Source: Ruegeria sp. ANG-S4 | GTDB lineage: Bacteria > Pseudomonadota > Alphaproteobacteria > Rhodobacterales > Rhodobacteraceae | Direction of reading: 5' to 3' | DNA: 64,000 nucleotides | Assembly: GCF_000814005.1 (NCBI RefSeq) | Contig: NZ_JWLK01000010.1 | Coordinates: 124,001-188,000 of the forward strand | Part shown: in pieces, positions 27,100 through 36,102 of the stretch | Numbering within the stretch: position 1 is the first letter of the stretch | Layout: the number at the start of each line of letters is the position of its first letter | Position numbers and translations under genes: made by a program | The notes under the pieces: generated by a model | What the model was told of the DNA's origin: nothing | The model's database searches: none | Seen by the model: the letters and a program-made list of their open reading frames with translations, nothing else

Positions 27100-28301
27100 A
27101 GGGTCGATCCGTTAACACTTCGCGCCCGAGGCCCGGCGACAAAGTCAGCATCGTCATGCGGCGCCTCCAGCCCCGGGACGACGGCCCGAACAACGGCAAT
27201 GTCAAATTCCGGTCGTGACAGATCGACGATCACGACCTGCGGTGCCCCGATGATGGCAAGCTGCGAAACCAGGAACGAAAGGTCCTGCTCGAACGAGTCG
27301 GTCACATGCGTTGGGCACTGTTGATAGTCGCCTGTCGGCGCGGACCCGCCAATCATGTCCCGCGCATAGTCGCCGCGCCAGGATCGGGCAGTGTCAGTGA
27401 ACTCTGCCGGGTCAAGATCGTCACGCGCGCCCGAGATATAGGTCAGGCGCGTTTGCGCCGCTTCGGTCAAAGCGCGTAACAGGGCGATGGCGCGGTCCGG
27501 GTGGCATCCGTCACCAATCCCGATGTGACCGGCGGCGCTGCTTTCGTCGCAGATCATGCAGCGAAAACAGGCGATACCGGCATCCGAAGTGGTGTTCCAG
27601 ATGCCGAACTGCAAACCGGCTGTCGTGATCCTGTCCATCGCGTGTTTGCACCGGGCATCATCCACCGTTTCCGGGTTTATGCGCGGAGCGATCCCGCGAT
27701 GGTGCCACAGGGTTGTCGCGTCTCGCTCGATCACCTCGCAGATCGCGTGACAACTGGCTTCGGTCACGCTGTTGCCCGAGGCCAGACCGTTGGTCGTACG
27801 CGGAAATGCCCTGTTTTGGCCAACGGAAGAGGTGGTGTAGTCCGTATCCACCATTTCGTAGGGTACCCAGCAGAGTCCATCGGCCTTCAGATCGACGCCT
27901 TCGATCCAAAGCCTGCGGTCATGGGGATCAAAATCTGCTCCGGTGACCCGAGGCAATTGCGCGGTATCGACGACCTGTTCCGTGGCAGCAAGATCGGCAA
28001 AGCTTGCCAGCCGCAAGGGCAGCTCAATCCGTTCGGCGTGCCAGGATTCGATTGCCTCCATCACGCCCGAGGCCCGAGCGGCGCTGGGCGTGAGACCCTT
28101 TCCGAGCGACACGGCAACCGAGCGGGAATTGGGTCGCGTTACCATCACCGTTGGCAGCCCGATCCGGTCGAGTCCTGTCAGGTCGGCAATCCGCGTGATC
28201 CCCATTTGCGCCAGGTATGGCTGGACCAAAGCAAGGGTGTCCTCGGGACTCCGCAGCCGATGGGTATCGTGCAGATACAATTTCTGCGGTGTATCGGCCA
28301 T
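27096..28301 (-). CDS. YcaO-domain enzyme (backbone thioamide/azoline-forming type)
   Basis: 401 residues with the YcaO ATP-binding blocks: GVMEAIESWHAER at 79-91 and SVTEASCHAICEVIERDA at 178-195. YcaO enzymes phosphorylate a peptide amide to make azolines or thioamides. The C-terminus (ARSVNGSTL) lacks the PxPxP tail of azoline cyclodehydratases, which together with the adjacent TfuA favours thioamidation or an unknown reaction. Start ATG 28301 is chosen for the AAGGTT site and because MADTPQKLYLHD fits family N-termini. An upstream TTG (28376) is unlikely. Confidence 0.9.
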   Translation of the reverse strand: MADTPQKLYLHDTHRLRSPEDTLALVQPYLAQMGITRIADLTGLDRIGLPTVMVTRPNSRSVAVSLGKGLTPSAARASGVMEAIESWHAERIELPLRLASFADLAATEQVVDTAQLPRVTGADFDPHDRRLWIEGVDLKADGLCWVPYEMVDTDYTTSSVGQNRAFPRTTNGLASGNSVTEASCHAICEVIERDATTLWHHRGIAPRINPETVDDARCKHAMDRITTAGLQFGIWNTTSDAGIACFRCMICDESSAAGHIGIGDGCHPDRAIALLRALTEAAQTRLTYISGARDDLDPAEFTDTARSWRGDYARDMIGGSAPTGDYQQCPTHVTDSFEQDLSFLVSQLAIIGAPQVVIVDLSRPEFDIAVVRAVVPGLEAPHDDADFVAGPRARSVNGSTL

Positions 28302-28305
28302 GCGT

Positions 28306-28482
28306 TCAACCTTGCCAAGCGATTGATGCGAAATCAAAATTCCCGCCCGAATTGCGGACGGGCCCAATCCGGGCAAGGATGCGTGATCCGGCCGAACAGG
28401 TCAACTCTGCTGCGTAAGCGGCGTTGGTGATACAAATCCCAAACCGCGCCGCGCCCCAGCGAACAGAGACCGCGGGCCACAT
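28306..28482 (-). CDS. Possible 58-codon ORF directly upstream of ycaO
   Basis: An open frame from ATG 28482 to a TGA four bases before the ycaO ATG. The product ends in a Gly/Ser/Asn-containing tail (GPVRNSGGNFDFASIAWQG) and has two Cys. The ribosome site (AAGG, 3-base spacer) is poor, and the same frame is open further upstream, overlapping the carnitine dehydrogenase end, so it may be chance. It is listed because RiPP precursors often sit exactly here. Confidence 0.22.
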   Translation of the reverse strand: MWPAVSVRWGAARFGICITNAAYAAELTCSAGSRILARIGPVRNSGGNFDFASIAWQG

Positions 28483-28495
28483 CAGCCTTATTTGG

Positions 28496-29434
28496 CTACG
28501 CGCCCTTTCCGGAATGCGCCAGGGCGATTTGCAGCCGTACGATCTTTGCGTCGCGTTCCGCCGCAAGCTGTTCGACGGAGGTGCCGTTGGTGGCGTCGGC
28601 AAGCCCGTCAACAAGCATCTGCGACGTTTCGGGGGTCAGTTCCGGGGTTCCAAGGTCTTCCCACCAGCCATTGAAAGTGTCCGAAAAGTGATCACAAAAT
28701 GCGGCCAGCCCACCCGATCCGGCACCGAGACCAAAGAGCGTGGTCGGGCCCATCACCGCCCATCGCAGCCCGGGTCCGGCCGCCATGGCCTTGTCGACAT
28801 CACCGACGCTTGCAACACCTGACTGAACCAGATGAATTGCCTCGCGCCAGACAGCGGCCTGCAGCCGGTTGGCAACATGGCCGGGAAATTCCTTTTTGAC
28901 GCGAATGGTGACCTTGCCGATGTCTTCATAGAACGCCTCGGCGGCGGGCACCACATCCGGGTCGGTTTGATCGTTGCCCATTACCTCGACAAGCGGGATC
29001 AGATGAGGTGGATTGAATGGATGCCCAAGAATGAAGCGCCCCGGGTTGTCCCAACCAGTCTGCATCTGGCCAAGCGTCAAGCCAGAGGCTGAACTGGCAA
29101 CGATGGCGTCAGATGCCAAGGCTGGTTCGATCTCGGCAAAAGTGGCATGTTTGATCGGCAGGCGTTCGGGTACGTTTTCCTGTACGAATCCAGCGCCTTC
29201 GACCGCGTCGCGTGCTGTGTTCACAAAGGCGATCCGGTCCGGGTTGCCCCGCGCCGTCAGGCCCAGATCGCTCATGGTATGCCATGCTTGGTCGATATAG
29301 GTGCGGACCGCGATGTCCGAGCTGGCGGCGGGATCGTAAACAGTGACGGACCGGCCAGAGGCCAGGAACAATGCCGCCCAGCTTGCGCCGATGGTGCCGG
29401 CCCCCAAAATTGCGGTGTGCGCGAAATCTGTCAT
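28496..29434 (-). CDS. lcdH: L-carnitine dehydrogenase (3-hydroxyacyl-CoA dehydrogenase family)
   Basis: 312 residues with an NAD-binding Rossmann motif ILGAGTIGASWA at 9-20 and the family segments ENVPERLPIK and GHPFNPPHLIPLVEVMG. It oxidises L-carnitine to 3-dehydrocarnitine. The call over a generic 3-hydroxybutyryl-CoA dehydrogenase rests on family resemblance and on the beta-keto acid cleavage enzyme in the same operon. The usual carnitine thioesterase partner is absent here. Its ATG overlaps the preceding SDR stop (TGATG). Confidence 0.8.
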   Translation of the reverse strand: MTDFAHTAILGAGTIGASWAALFLASGRSVTVYDPAASSDIAVRTYIDQAWHTMSDLGLTARGNPDRIAFVNTARDAVEGAGFVQENVPERLPIKHATFAEIEPALASDAIVASSASGLTLGQMQTGWDNPGRFILGHPFNPPHLIPLVEVMGNDQTDPDVVPAAEAFYEDIGKVTIRVKKEFPGHVANRLQAAVWREAIHLVQSGVASVGDVDKAMAAGPGLRWAVMGPTTLFGLGAGSGGLAAFCDHFSDTFNGWWEDLGTPELTPETSQMLVDGLADATNGTSVEQLAAERDAKIVRLQIALAHSGKGA

Positions 29435-30174
29435 CAGAACAATCCGGTGTTGATCGGCGAGGCCGCAGTCATGCCGCCGTCGATGGTGAACATTTGCCCG
29501 GTTGCAAACCCGGCCTCGTCAGACGCCAGCCAAACCGCCATGGCGGCTATGTCTGCGGGTTGACCAAACCGGCGCGTCGGATGCCGGGCCAGCGCGTCTT
29601 TGCGGGCCGCATCGGGATCATCGGACAAGTCAAATCCGGCGGTCAGCATGCCGGTTTCGATCCAGCCGGGGCAGATCGCGTTGCAACGCACGCGCGGGCC
29701 ATGATCCACAGCGATGGAACGTGTGAGACCGTGAACAAAAGACTTCGATGCATTGTAAAGCGCCATTGACGGATCTGATGCTTCTCCCGAGATCGAGCCG
29801 ATGTTGATAATCGATGCACCCTGAGGCATGGCCGGAAGAAACGCCCGGCACATATTGAATACGCCCCGGCAATTGGCCCCGATGACGAGATCCCAGTCGG
29901 CATCGGTGCTTTCGACGACGGTCTTTTCGATCTGGACACCTGCATTGTTGACCAGAACGTCAATTGCACCAGTGTTCGTTGCCAGCGCGGCAACTTGCGA
30001 CGGGTCGGCTACATCCGTGCTGTGCCAGACAACAGTCTCGGCCAGCCCTTCAGGTCGCGCGCCGCGTCCGCATGTCGAAACCGTTGCCCCTTCAGCCAAA
30101 AAGGCGTCGACGATACCGCGCCCAATGCCTTGCCGCCCGCCGGTGACCAGTGCTTTTTTCCCAACCAGTCGCAT
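29434..30174 (-). CDS. Short-chain dehydrogenase/reductase
   Basis: A 246-residue classical SDR with cofactor motif TGGRQGIGRG, NNAG in VLVNNAGVQ, and catalytic Ser-Tyr-Lys in GSISGEASDPSMALYNASKS. The start is the ATG at 30174 overlapping the ALDH stop; upstream in-frame codons lie inside the ALDH gene. The substrate is unknown; the operon suggests an intermediate of carnitine, choline or related hydroxy compounds. Confidence 0.88.
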   Translation of the reverse strand: MRLVGKKALVTGGRQGIGRGIVDAFLAEGATVSTCGRGARPEGLAETVVWHSTDVADPSQVAALATNTGAIDVLVNNAGVQIEKTVVESTDADWDLVIGANCRGVFNMCRAFLPAMPQGASIINIGSISGEASDPSMALYNASKSFVHGLTRSIAVDHGPRVRCNAICPGWIETGMLTAGFDLSDDPDAARKDALARHPTRRFGQPADIAAMAVWLASDEAGFATGQMFTIDGGMTAASPINTGLF

Positions 30175-31592
30175 CAGTGTGCCACCATGACATGACGAAC
30201 CGACGTGTACGCGTCGAGCGCATAAACGCTCATATCGCACCCGGTGCCAGACCCTTTCATCGCGGCCCAGGGCATCTCTGGCGTGCCCACGCCGTGAGTA
30301 TTGACCCAGGTAAAGCCATAGCGCAGGCGGCTGGTCATCTCCATGGCGCGACCGACATTCGCGGTCCAAACGGACGAAGCCAGCCCGTACCGGCCCGCGT
30401 TCGCAATTTGCAGGGCGTCTTCGGCGTCACCGAACCGCGAGATGGACACGACCGGACCAAAAACCTCGGTGGTGGCAATTTCGGCGTCGTTGTCGACATT
30501 GGCCAGAACAGTTGGTTGGTAGAAATAACCGTTGCCGTCACCTGCCGAGCCGCCGGTCACAACTTCGCAGGCGGGCCGCGCACGATCGACAAATCCGGCA
30601 ACCCGGTCCCGTTGGATTGCTGAAATGACCGGGCCCATCTCGGTCCCCTCAGCCTTTTGTGCGCCGGTCTGAATTTGGCCCACTTGTCCTGCGACCGCAG
30701 CGACCAGTTTCTCGTAGATTCCGTTTTGCGCCAATACGCGACAGGGCTGCGCACAGTCCTGACCGGCATTGAAGAAGCTGCCATAGCGGATGGTTTCAGC
30801 AACCGCGTCGATGTCTGCGTCGTCAAAGACGATCACGGGGGCTTTGCCGCCCAGTTCCAGATGCACATGTCGGATCTGATTGCCCGCCGCCCGCATCGCC
30901 GCCATTCCCGTGGCCGGGCTGCCGGTTACGGTAATAGCCTCCATCGCGGGGCTGTTGATCAGTTGATCGCCGGTTGTTGGTCCTGCCCCGTGGATGACGT
31001 TCAGAACGCCTTTGGGCAGGATATCATTCAGCAATTCCGCCGCCCGCAGCGTGGACAGTGGTGTAAGCTCTGATGGTTTCAGCACGACGGAACATCCCGC
31101 CGCGATGGGCGCGGCAAGCTTCCAGGCCGCCATCATCAACGGGTAATTCCAGGGCGCGATAGCCGCGACCGGTCCGACAGGGTCGCGTCGGATCATGCTG
31201 GTATGGCCCGCAACATATTCCCCTGCGGCCGAGCCGGTCATGGTTCGCGCAGCACCGGCAAAAAAGCGGAACGTGTCGATCGTCAACGGCATTTCATCAT
31301 CGCGGGCAGAGGGCCAAGGCTTTCCGACATCCATGCTCTCAAGTTCGGCCAACTCATCCTGATTTGCCTCAAGACGATCCGCGATGGCCAGCAACACTGC
31401 AGATCGCTCTGCAGGGGTGCTGCGAGAAAACGTTTCAAACGCTTCCGCGGAAGAGCGCACCGCGGCTTCGACTTGTTCGGGGTCGGCCTCATTCACGCGG
31501 GCGATTTCGGCACCGGTTGCCGGATCGACCATTGGTATTGCCGCGCCAGTTCCGGCGACCAGTTCGCCATTGATCAGCATATGTGTCTGCAT
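30174..31592 (-). CDS. NAD-dependent aldehyde dehydrogenase (betaine/aminobutyraldehyde type)
   Basis: 472 residues. Catalytic glutamate in LELGGKAP and nucleophile Cys in FNAGQDCAQPCRV, with IAPWNYPLMMAAWK earlier. NAGQDC rather than NQGQ(V/C)C is typical of aminobutyraldehyde and some betaine-aldehyde dehydrogenases. In this operon the likely substrate is a quaternary-amine aldehyde or the semialdehyde left by Rieske cleavage of carnitine. The start has AGGGGGGAA upstream and lies 8 bases beyond the previous stop. Confidence 0.88.
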   Translation of the reverse strand: MQTHMLINGELVAGTGAAIPMVDPATGAEIARVNEADPEQVEAAVRSSAEAFETFSRSTPAERSAVLLAIADRLEANQDELAELESMDVGKPWPSARDDEMPLTIDTFRFFAGAARTMTGSAAGEYVAGHTSMIRRDPVGPVAAIAPWNYPLMMAAWKLAAPIAAGCSVVLKPSELTPLSTLRAAELLNDILPKGVLNVIHGAGPTTGDQLINSPAMEAITVTGSPATGMAAMRAAGNQIRHVHLELGGKAPVIVFDDADIDAVAETIRYGSFFNAGQDCAQPCRVLAQNGIYEKLVAAVAGQVGQIQTGAQKAEGTEMGPVISAIQRDRVAGFVDRARPACEVVTGGSAGDGNGYFYQPTVLANVDNDAEIATTEVFGPVVSISRFGDAEDALQIANAGRYGLASSVWTANVGRAMEMTSRLRYGFTWVNTHGVGTPEMPWAAMKGSGTGCDMSVYALDAYTSVRHVMVAH

Positions 31593-31600
31593 GTTCCCCC

Positions 31601-32536
31601 CTAAAACGCGACCTGATCGCCGCCCTTCAGGCCGAGGCGGGTGCGTGCCTCGGAAGGTGTGGCGACCGAAAGCCCCAGATTTTCGATGATGTTGCGGATT
31701 TTCCGAACCTGTTGGGCGCTGGATACCGCCTTTTCTCCGGGACCAATGTAAAGGCTGTCCTCCATCCCGACCCGAACATTGCCGCCCAGCAAGGCGCTTT
31801 GCGTGGTGAATGGCATCTGAAAGCGTCCTGCCGCCAGAACCGACCATTCATAATCGTCGCCGAACAGCTTGTTGGCGATGGTGTGCATATGCATCAGATT
31901 GTCGAGATCGGCGCCAACACCGCCCAGAATGCCAAACACCATCTGCACAAAGATCGGACCGTCAATCCAGCCCTGATCGCGAATCCAGGCAAGGTTGTAG
32001 AGGTGGCCAAGGTCATAGCACTCGAACTCGAAACGCGTGCCGTGACCCTGGCCCAATTCCTTCAGGCAGTATTCAATATCCGCAAAGGTATTGCGGAAAA
32101 TGAAATCGCGGGTCATGTCCAGGAACTCGGGCTCCCAGGCATGTTTCCAGTCCGAGTACTTGTCTTTCATGGGGAAGATGCCGAAGTTCATCGACCCTAT
32201 ATTCATACTGGCCATTTCGGGTGACGCGGTGACGGCGGCACGAAGCCGTTCCTCTCGTGTCATGCCAAGGCCGCCGCCAGTAGAGACATTCATGACTGCG
32301 TCTGTGGCCTGTTTGATCCGTGGAAGGAAGTCCATGAACAGGTCCGGGTTGGGATCGGGTTTTCCGGTTTCCGGGTCGCGCGCATGCAAGTGAATAATCG
32401 CGGCTCCGGCTTCTGCCGCTTCGATTGACGCGGTTGCGATCTCGCTGGGCGTGATCGGCAAATGCTCGGACATGGTGGGCGTGTGTATCCCGCCGGTTGG
32501 GGCGCAGGTGATGATCACAGACTTCTGCTTGGGCAT
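31601..32536 (-). CDS. Beta-keto acid cleavage enzyme (BKACE, DUF849), probably dehydrocarnitine cleavage
   Basis: A 311-residue TIM-barrel enzyme. Zinc-binding histidines are His49 and His51 in IIHLHARDPETG; the N-terminal VIITCAPTGG and the late GLKGGDQVAF are also typical. BKACE enzymes react a beta-keto acid with acetyl-CoA to give acetoacetate and a new acyl-CoA. With carnitine dehydrogenase in the operon the natural substrate is 3-dehydrocarnitine, giving betainyl-CoA. The specificity is inferred from context. Confidence 0.87.
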   Translation of the reverse strand: MPKQKSVIITCAPTGGIHTPTMSEHLPITPSEIATASIEAAEAGAAIIHLHARDPETGKPDPNPDLFMDFLPRIKQATDAVMNVSTGGGLGMTREERLRAAVTASPEMASMNIGSMNFGIFPMKDKYSDWKHAWEPEFLDMTRDFIFRNTFADIEYCLKELGQGHGTRFEFECYDLGHLYNLAWIRDQGWIDGPIFVQMVFGILGGVGADLDNLMHMHTIANKLFGDDYEWSVLAAGRFQMPFTTQSALLGGNVRVGMEDSLYIGPGEKAVSSAQQVRKIRNIIENLGLSVATPSEARTRLGLKGGDQVAF

Positions 32537-32546
32537 GATGCGATCC

Positions 32547-33347
32547 TCAAAGCTTCATCTGCTGAACTTGCGCTGACAGGCCACCGTCCAGCACCCAAAG
32601 CTGACCCGATGCATAGCGCGCCTCGTCCGAGGCCAGCCAGTTCACCAGATTGGCAATGTCTTCCGGCGTGCCATAGGTTCGCATTGGGTGAACGTCGCGC
32701 ACTGCCTGTTGTAGCGTGTCGATGTTGCCGCCTCCGCCGCCTGATCCTTCGCCGTCAAAGAAGCTCTGCAACATTGGCGTGTCGATATAGCCCGGGCAGA
32801 TGGCATTGACGCGGATGCCCTCGGGACCATGATCGCAGGCCATTGCGCGGGTCAGCGCATGAACCGCACCTTTGGTTGCGCAATAGGCCGCCAGACCGGG
32901 ATCGGCGATGAACCCATCATAAGATCCGAAATTGATGATTGAGGCCGACGTTCCCGCTTGCGCGGCTCTGCGCATCAGCGGAAGCGCGTATTTGGACGCC
33001 AGAAATGTTCCGGTGCAGTTCACCGCAAAGCTGCGGTTCCATTCCTCCAGCGTCGTATCTTCAATGGTCTTTTCGATCTCGATGCCGGCGGCGTTGACCA
33101 GCACATCCAGCTTTCCCGCGTCTGCATCGACAAGGTCCATCGCGGCAACGGCGTCATCCTCCTGTGTGATGTCCAGTTTGACGAAGATGCTTCCGTCTTC
33201 GTCATGTTCATCCAGCGATCCTTGCGGGGTCAGATCGGCCGCATAGACGCGCGCGCCTTCGCGCAGGAAACGCGCGACAATTGCGCGTCCGATGCCGCCG
33301 CGCCCGCCGGTGACCAAAGCGGTTTTGCCTTCAAGATTCCCTGTCAT
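32547..33347 (-). CDS. Short-chain dehydrogenase/reductase
   Basis: A 266-residue classical SDR with TGGRGGIGRAI, LVNAAGIEIEK, and the catalytic FGSYDGFIADPGLAAYCATKG (Tyr-x3-Lys). It has a Gly-rich insertion (GEGSGGGGGN) before the C-terminal ASGQLWVLDGG. Start ATG 33347 follows AGGAG and overlaps the sulfatase end by 17 bases. It is 10 bases ahead of the BKACE gene. It is only moderately similar to the other SDR of the operon, so the two probably act on different alcohols. Confidence 0.88.
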   Translation of the reverse strand: MTGNLEGKTALVTGGRGGIGRAIVARFLREGARVYAADLTPQGSLDEHDEDGSIFVKLDITQEDDAVAAMDLVDADAGKLDVLVNAAGIEIEKTIEDTTLEEWNRSFAVNCTGTFLASKYALPLMRRAAQAGTSASIINFGSYDGFIADPGLAAYCATKGAVHALTRAMACDHGPEGIRVNAICPGYIDTPMLQSFFDGEGSGGGGGNIDTLQQAVRDVHPMRTYGTPEDIANLVNWLASDEARYASGQLWVLDGGLSAQVQQMKL

Positions 33348-34872
33348 CAGAGCTCCTAGGATCAAGACGATAGTGATCGGCTGCCACGGTCCAATCCATG
33401 TGGTTGCGCACATATTGCTGGCTGGCGTCCGAGGGTGGGTTGTAATCCCAGTGCTCTCCGGCTCCGGCCTCCATCGCCGCGTGCAAAGCGCGGCGCGATT
33501 TTTGCGTCGCCATGATATTGCTTCGCAGCGCTTCGCTGTCCCACCGGTCTGCCACTTCATCGGCAAAGGCCTGAGCCGCGTCCGCGTAGGACGGATCTTT
33601 GGCCAGGTTCTGCGTCTCCATCGGATCTGCGACCAGATCATAAAGCTGCGGTGGGTCGGCGTCGCAATGAATGTACTTGAGCGGCCCGCGCCGGATCATG
33701 AAGACGGGATAAGGCGTCATCTCGGCGCAGTATTCGCCGATGGCTTCGTCCACCGGGTCCATCTCACCCCGCGCCAGCGGCATCAACGACCTGCCGTCAA
33801 CCGGTTCGCCCAGATCCTCGGCACGGCCGCCTGCGATTTCGACAAACGTCGGCAACAGATCCAGCAACGAGCAAGCATTACCTGCAACGCCCTGCGCAAT
33901 GGTGGGACCAGCCATGATCAGGGGCACGCGGGCAGAGTGTTCGAAGAAATTCATCTTGTACCACAGTCCGCGCTCACCCAGCATATCGCCGTGATCGGCG
34001 GTGACGATGACGATGGTGTTTTCCCGCTCGCCCACGTCGTCGATGGCTTTGACGATTTCACCGACTTTGCTGTCGAAATAGCTGACATTGGCCAGATAGG
34101 CGCGGCGGGCGCGGCGGACCTCTTCCTCGCTCAACGGGACGAAACTGGCCTCGATCCCGTCCATTACCCGTCTCGAAAACGGGTCCTGTTGATCCAGCGG
34201 GGGCACATAGTCGGGCATCGGGATGTCTTCATCGGCATACAGATCCCACCATTCCGGTTTCGCCACATAAGGGTCATGTGGATGGATGAAGCTGGCCACC
34301 AGACAGAACGGCGTCTCGTCGCCCGAGGCCCGCTCGCGCCCGCGATCAATCAACCACCGGCGCGCGGCAAAGCCGACCTCGTCATCATAGTCGGTCTGGA
34401 ACGTGGCGATTGCGACGCCGCTTTCCTTGACCGTCTGCATGTTGTGATACCATTTGTCGATACGCTCATCCGGGGCTTCCCAATCCGGGGTCCAGGCGAA
34501 ATCGGCGGGATAGATGTCGGTGGTGACACGATCCTGAAACCCGTGTTTCTGATCCGGCCCGACAAAGTGCATTTTGCCCGACAGGCAGGTGCGATAGCCA
34601 AGCGCTTTGAGGTAATGGGCGAAGGTCGGCACCGAGGCCCGGAATTCGCTGGCATTGTCATAGGCGGCAATGCGGCTGATCAACTGACCTGACATGAAAG
34701 CAAAGCGCGACGGCGCGCAGAGCGGCGAATTGCAGTAAGCCGCATCAAACCGCATCCCGCGCGCTGCCAACGCGTCAATATGCGGGGTCTGCGCCACGGA
34801 ATGGCCGTAGGCGCCGGTCCAATGCGGCGCCAATTGATCGGCCATTACGACGACGATGTTCGGCTGTGTCAT
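33331..34872 (-). CDS. betC: Choline-sulfatase
   Basis: A 513-residue type I sulfatase. The CxPSR motif that matures to formylglycine is CAPSR with Cys52, preceded by NIVVVMADQLAPHWTGAYG and the metal-binding Asp; TADHGDMLGERGLWYK lies in the middle. The C-terminal region fits choline-O-sulfate sulfatase. It releases choline and sulfate from choline-O-sulfate, an algal and fungal osmolyte. Its start overlaps the Rieske gene stop by four bases. No bet transporter or choline dehydrogenase is adjacent. Confidence 0.86.
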   Translation of the reverse strand: MTQPNIVVVMADQLAPHWTGAYGHSVAQTPHIDALAARGMRFDAAYCNSPLCAPSRFAFMSGQLISRIAAYDNASEFRASVPTFAHYLKALGYRTCLSGKMHFVGPDQKHGFQDRVTTDIYPADFAWTPDWEAPDERIDKWYHNMQTVKESGVAIATFQTDYDDEVGFAARRWLIDRGRERASGDETPFCLVASFIHPHDPYVAKPEWWDLYADEDIPMPDYVPPLDQQDPFSRRVMDGIEASFVPLSEEEVRRARRAYLANVSYFDSKVGEIVKAIDDVGERENTIVIVTADHGDMLGERGLWYKMNFFEHSARVPLIMAGPTIAQGVAGNACSLLDLLPTFVEIAGGRAEDLGEPVDGRSLMPLARGEMDPVDEAIGEYCAEMTPYPVFMIRRGPLKYIHCDADPPQLYDLVADPMETQNLAKDPSYADAAQAFADEVADRWDSEALRSNIMATQKSRRALHAAMEAGAGEHWDYNPPSDASQQYVRNHMDWTVAADHYRLDPRSSDDRES

Positions 34873-36008
34873 CGCGGCGCCCTGGCATAGGCATCCAGAA
34901 CAAGCCCGTGGAAATGATGCACCGCATGTTCGGATTTGCCCGACCCGGTCGGGTCGTTCACAATGCGCCCCTGCGTAAAGGCTGGTGTGCTCATACCGCG
35001 CTGAACGCTTTCCACCAGTCCGATGTCCTCGACCTGCAAAACCTCGTCCAGATAGCGGATCGCGTCCAGTTCACCCTCGTCGGGTTCCGGGGTTTCCAGA
35101 AAAAAATCATATGTTTCGAGGGTCCTGTCCGGGCCCACCGGGATGACGTTCAGAACAATCATGCTGGATCGTCCCGGATACCGCATCAGGCAAGTGGTCG
35201 GCCACAACCACCAGACGGCGTGGGTGCGCACCGTGGCATTCGAGACATCGTAGGCCGAGTTTGCCGATTTACCGGCATCCGCCATATGGCTCGAGTAAAT
35301 CCCGTGTGTTGTCACCTTGTAGGTGTCCATGTCCACGAGATCGCAGAAATCCTTATGAGCTGTCGGGCAGTGGTAACACTCCAGAAAATTGTCGACCACA
35401 TTCTTCCAGTTCGATTTGATGTCATAGGTCAGTCGATGACCGAATGTCAGTTGATCGATATCCGGTGCCCAGTGGCGGATTTCGGTTTCCAAATCGCCCG
35501 ATTGTTCCCTTAAAGGCGCGGCAGATGGGTCCAGATTGACGTAGACAAAACCTGCAAATTCCTCGACCTGAACCTGATCCAGGCAGATGTCGCTTGTGCT
35601 GAAATTCTCGAGATGTTCGGTCTCGGGCGCGCGGACTAGTTGGCCATCCAGTTTGTAGACCCAAGCGTGGTACGGGCACATGATGCGGGTCGTGTTGCCT
35701 TCGCCACTCAGGAGCTCGTGTGCGCGGTGCTTGCAGACATTGTAAAACGCGCGCAGCATGCCTTCCCGGTCGCGGACGATGGCAATCGGTTGCCCGGCTA
35801 TGTTGATCGTGATGTAGGAACCCGGCGTTCGCAGTTTTTCAACATGACAGACCCATTGCCATGACTTTGCGATGATGTCGCGCTGATCGGCTTCGAACCA
35901 CTCTTGCAGAACATATGCGTCAGATTTCAATGACTGCGAATTGCCTGCATCCGGTGAATAGCCGTCGCCGATGGCCGTGAACTGCGCCTTGGTCGGTAGG
36001 TTTGTCAT
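34869..36008 (-). CDS. Rieske non-heme iron oxygenase, carnitine/betaine type
   Basis: 379 residues. The Rieske cluster uses Cys92, His94, Cys111 and His114 (CKHRAHELL and CPYHAW). The mononuclear iron site is DNFLECYHCPTAH with His213 and His218; Glu210 stands where CntA-type enzymes bridge with Glu. It probably cleaves or demethylates a quaternary amine such as carnitine or glycine betaine. No reductase gene is nearby, so electrons must come from a partner encoded elsewhere. Start 36008 is preferred over 36059 because GGAGT lies just upstream. Confidence 0.85.
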   Translation of the reverse strand: MTNLPTKAQFTAIGDGYSPDAGNSQSLKSDAYVLQEWFEADQRDIIAKSWQWVCHVEKLRTPGSYITINIAGQPIAIVRDREGMLRAFYNVCKHRAHELLSGEGNTTRIMCPYHAWVYKLDGQLVRAPETEHLENFSTSDICLDQVQVEEFAGFVYVNLDPSAAPLREQSGDLETEIRHWAPDIDQLTFGHRLTYDIKSNWKNVVDNFLECYHCPTAHKDFCDLVDMDTYKVTTHGIYSSHMADAGKSANSAYDVSNATVRTHAVWWLWPTTCLMRYPGRSSMIVLNVIPVGPDRTLETYDFFLETPEPDEGELDAIRYLDEVLQVEDIGLVESVQRGMSTPAFTQGRIVNDPTGSGKSEHAVHHFHGLVLDAYARAPR

Positions 36009-36102
36009 CCCGGATACTCCGTTGCCTGCCTGCGGGTTAGCAAAGGTATGATCCAACAAAACGCCCCAGATCGACTATAGCCCAATCGCCGCTCAATGAA
36101 CT

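Noticed and set aside
33292..34692. 466-codon plus-strand open frame
   Set aside because: Antisense shadow of choline sulfatase; His/Arg/Gly-rich nonsense composition.
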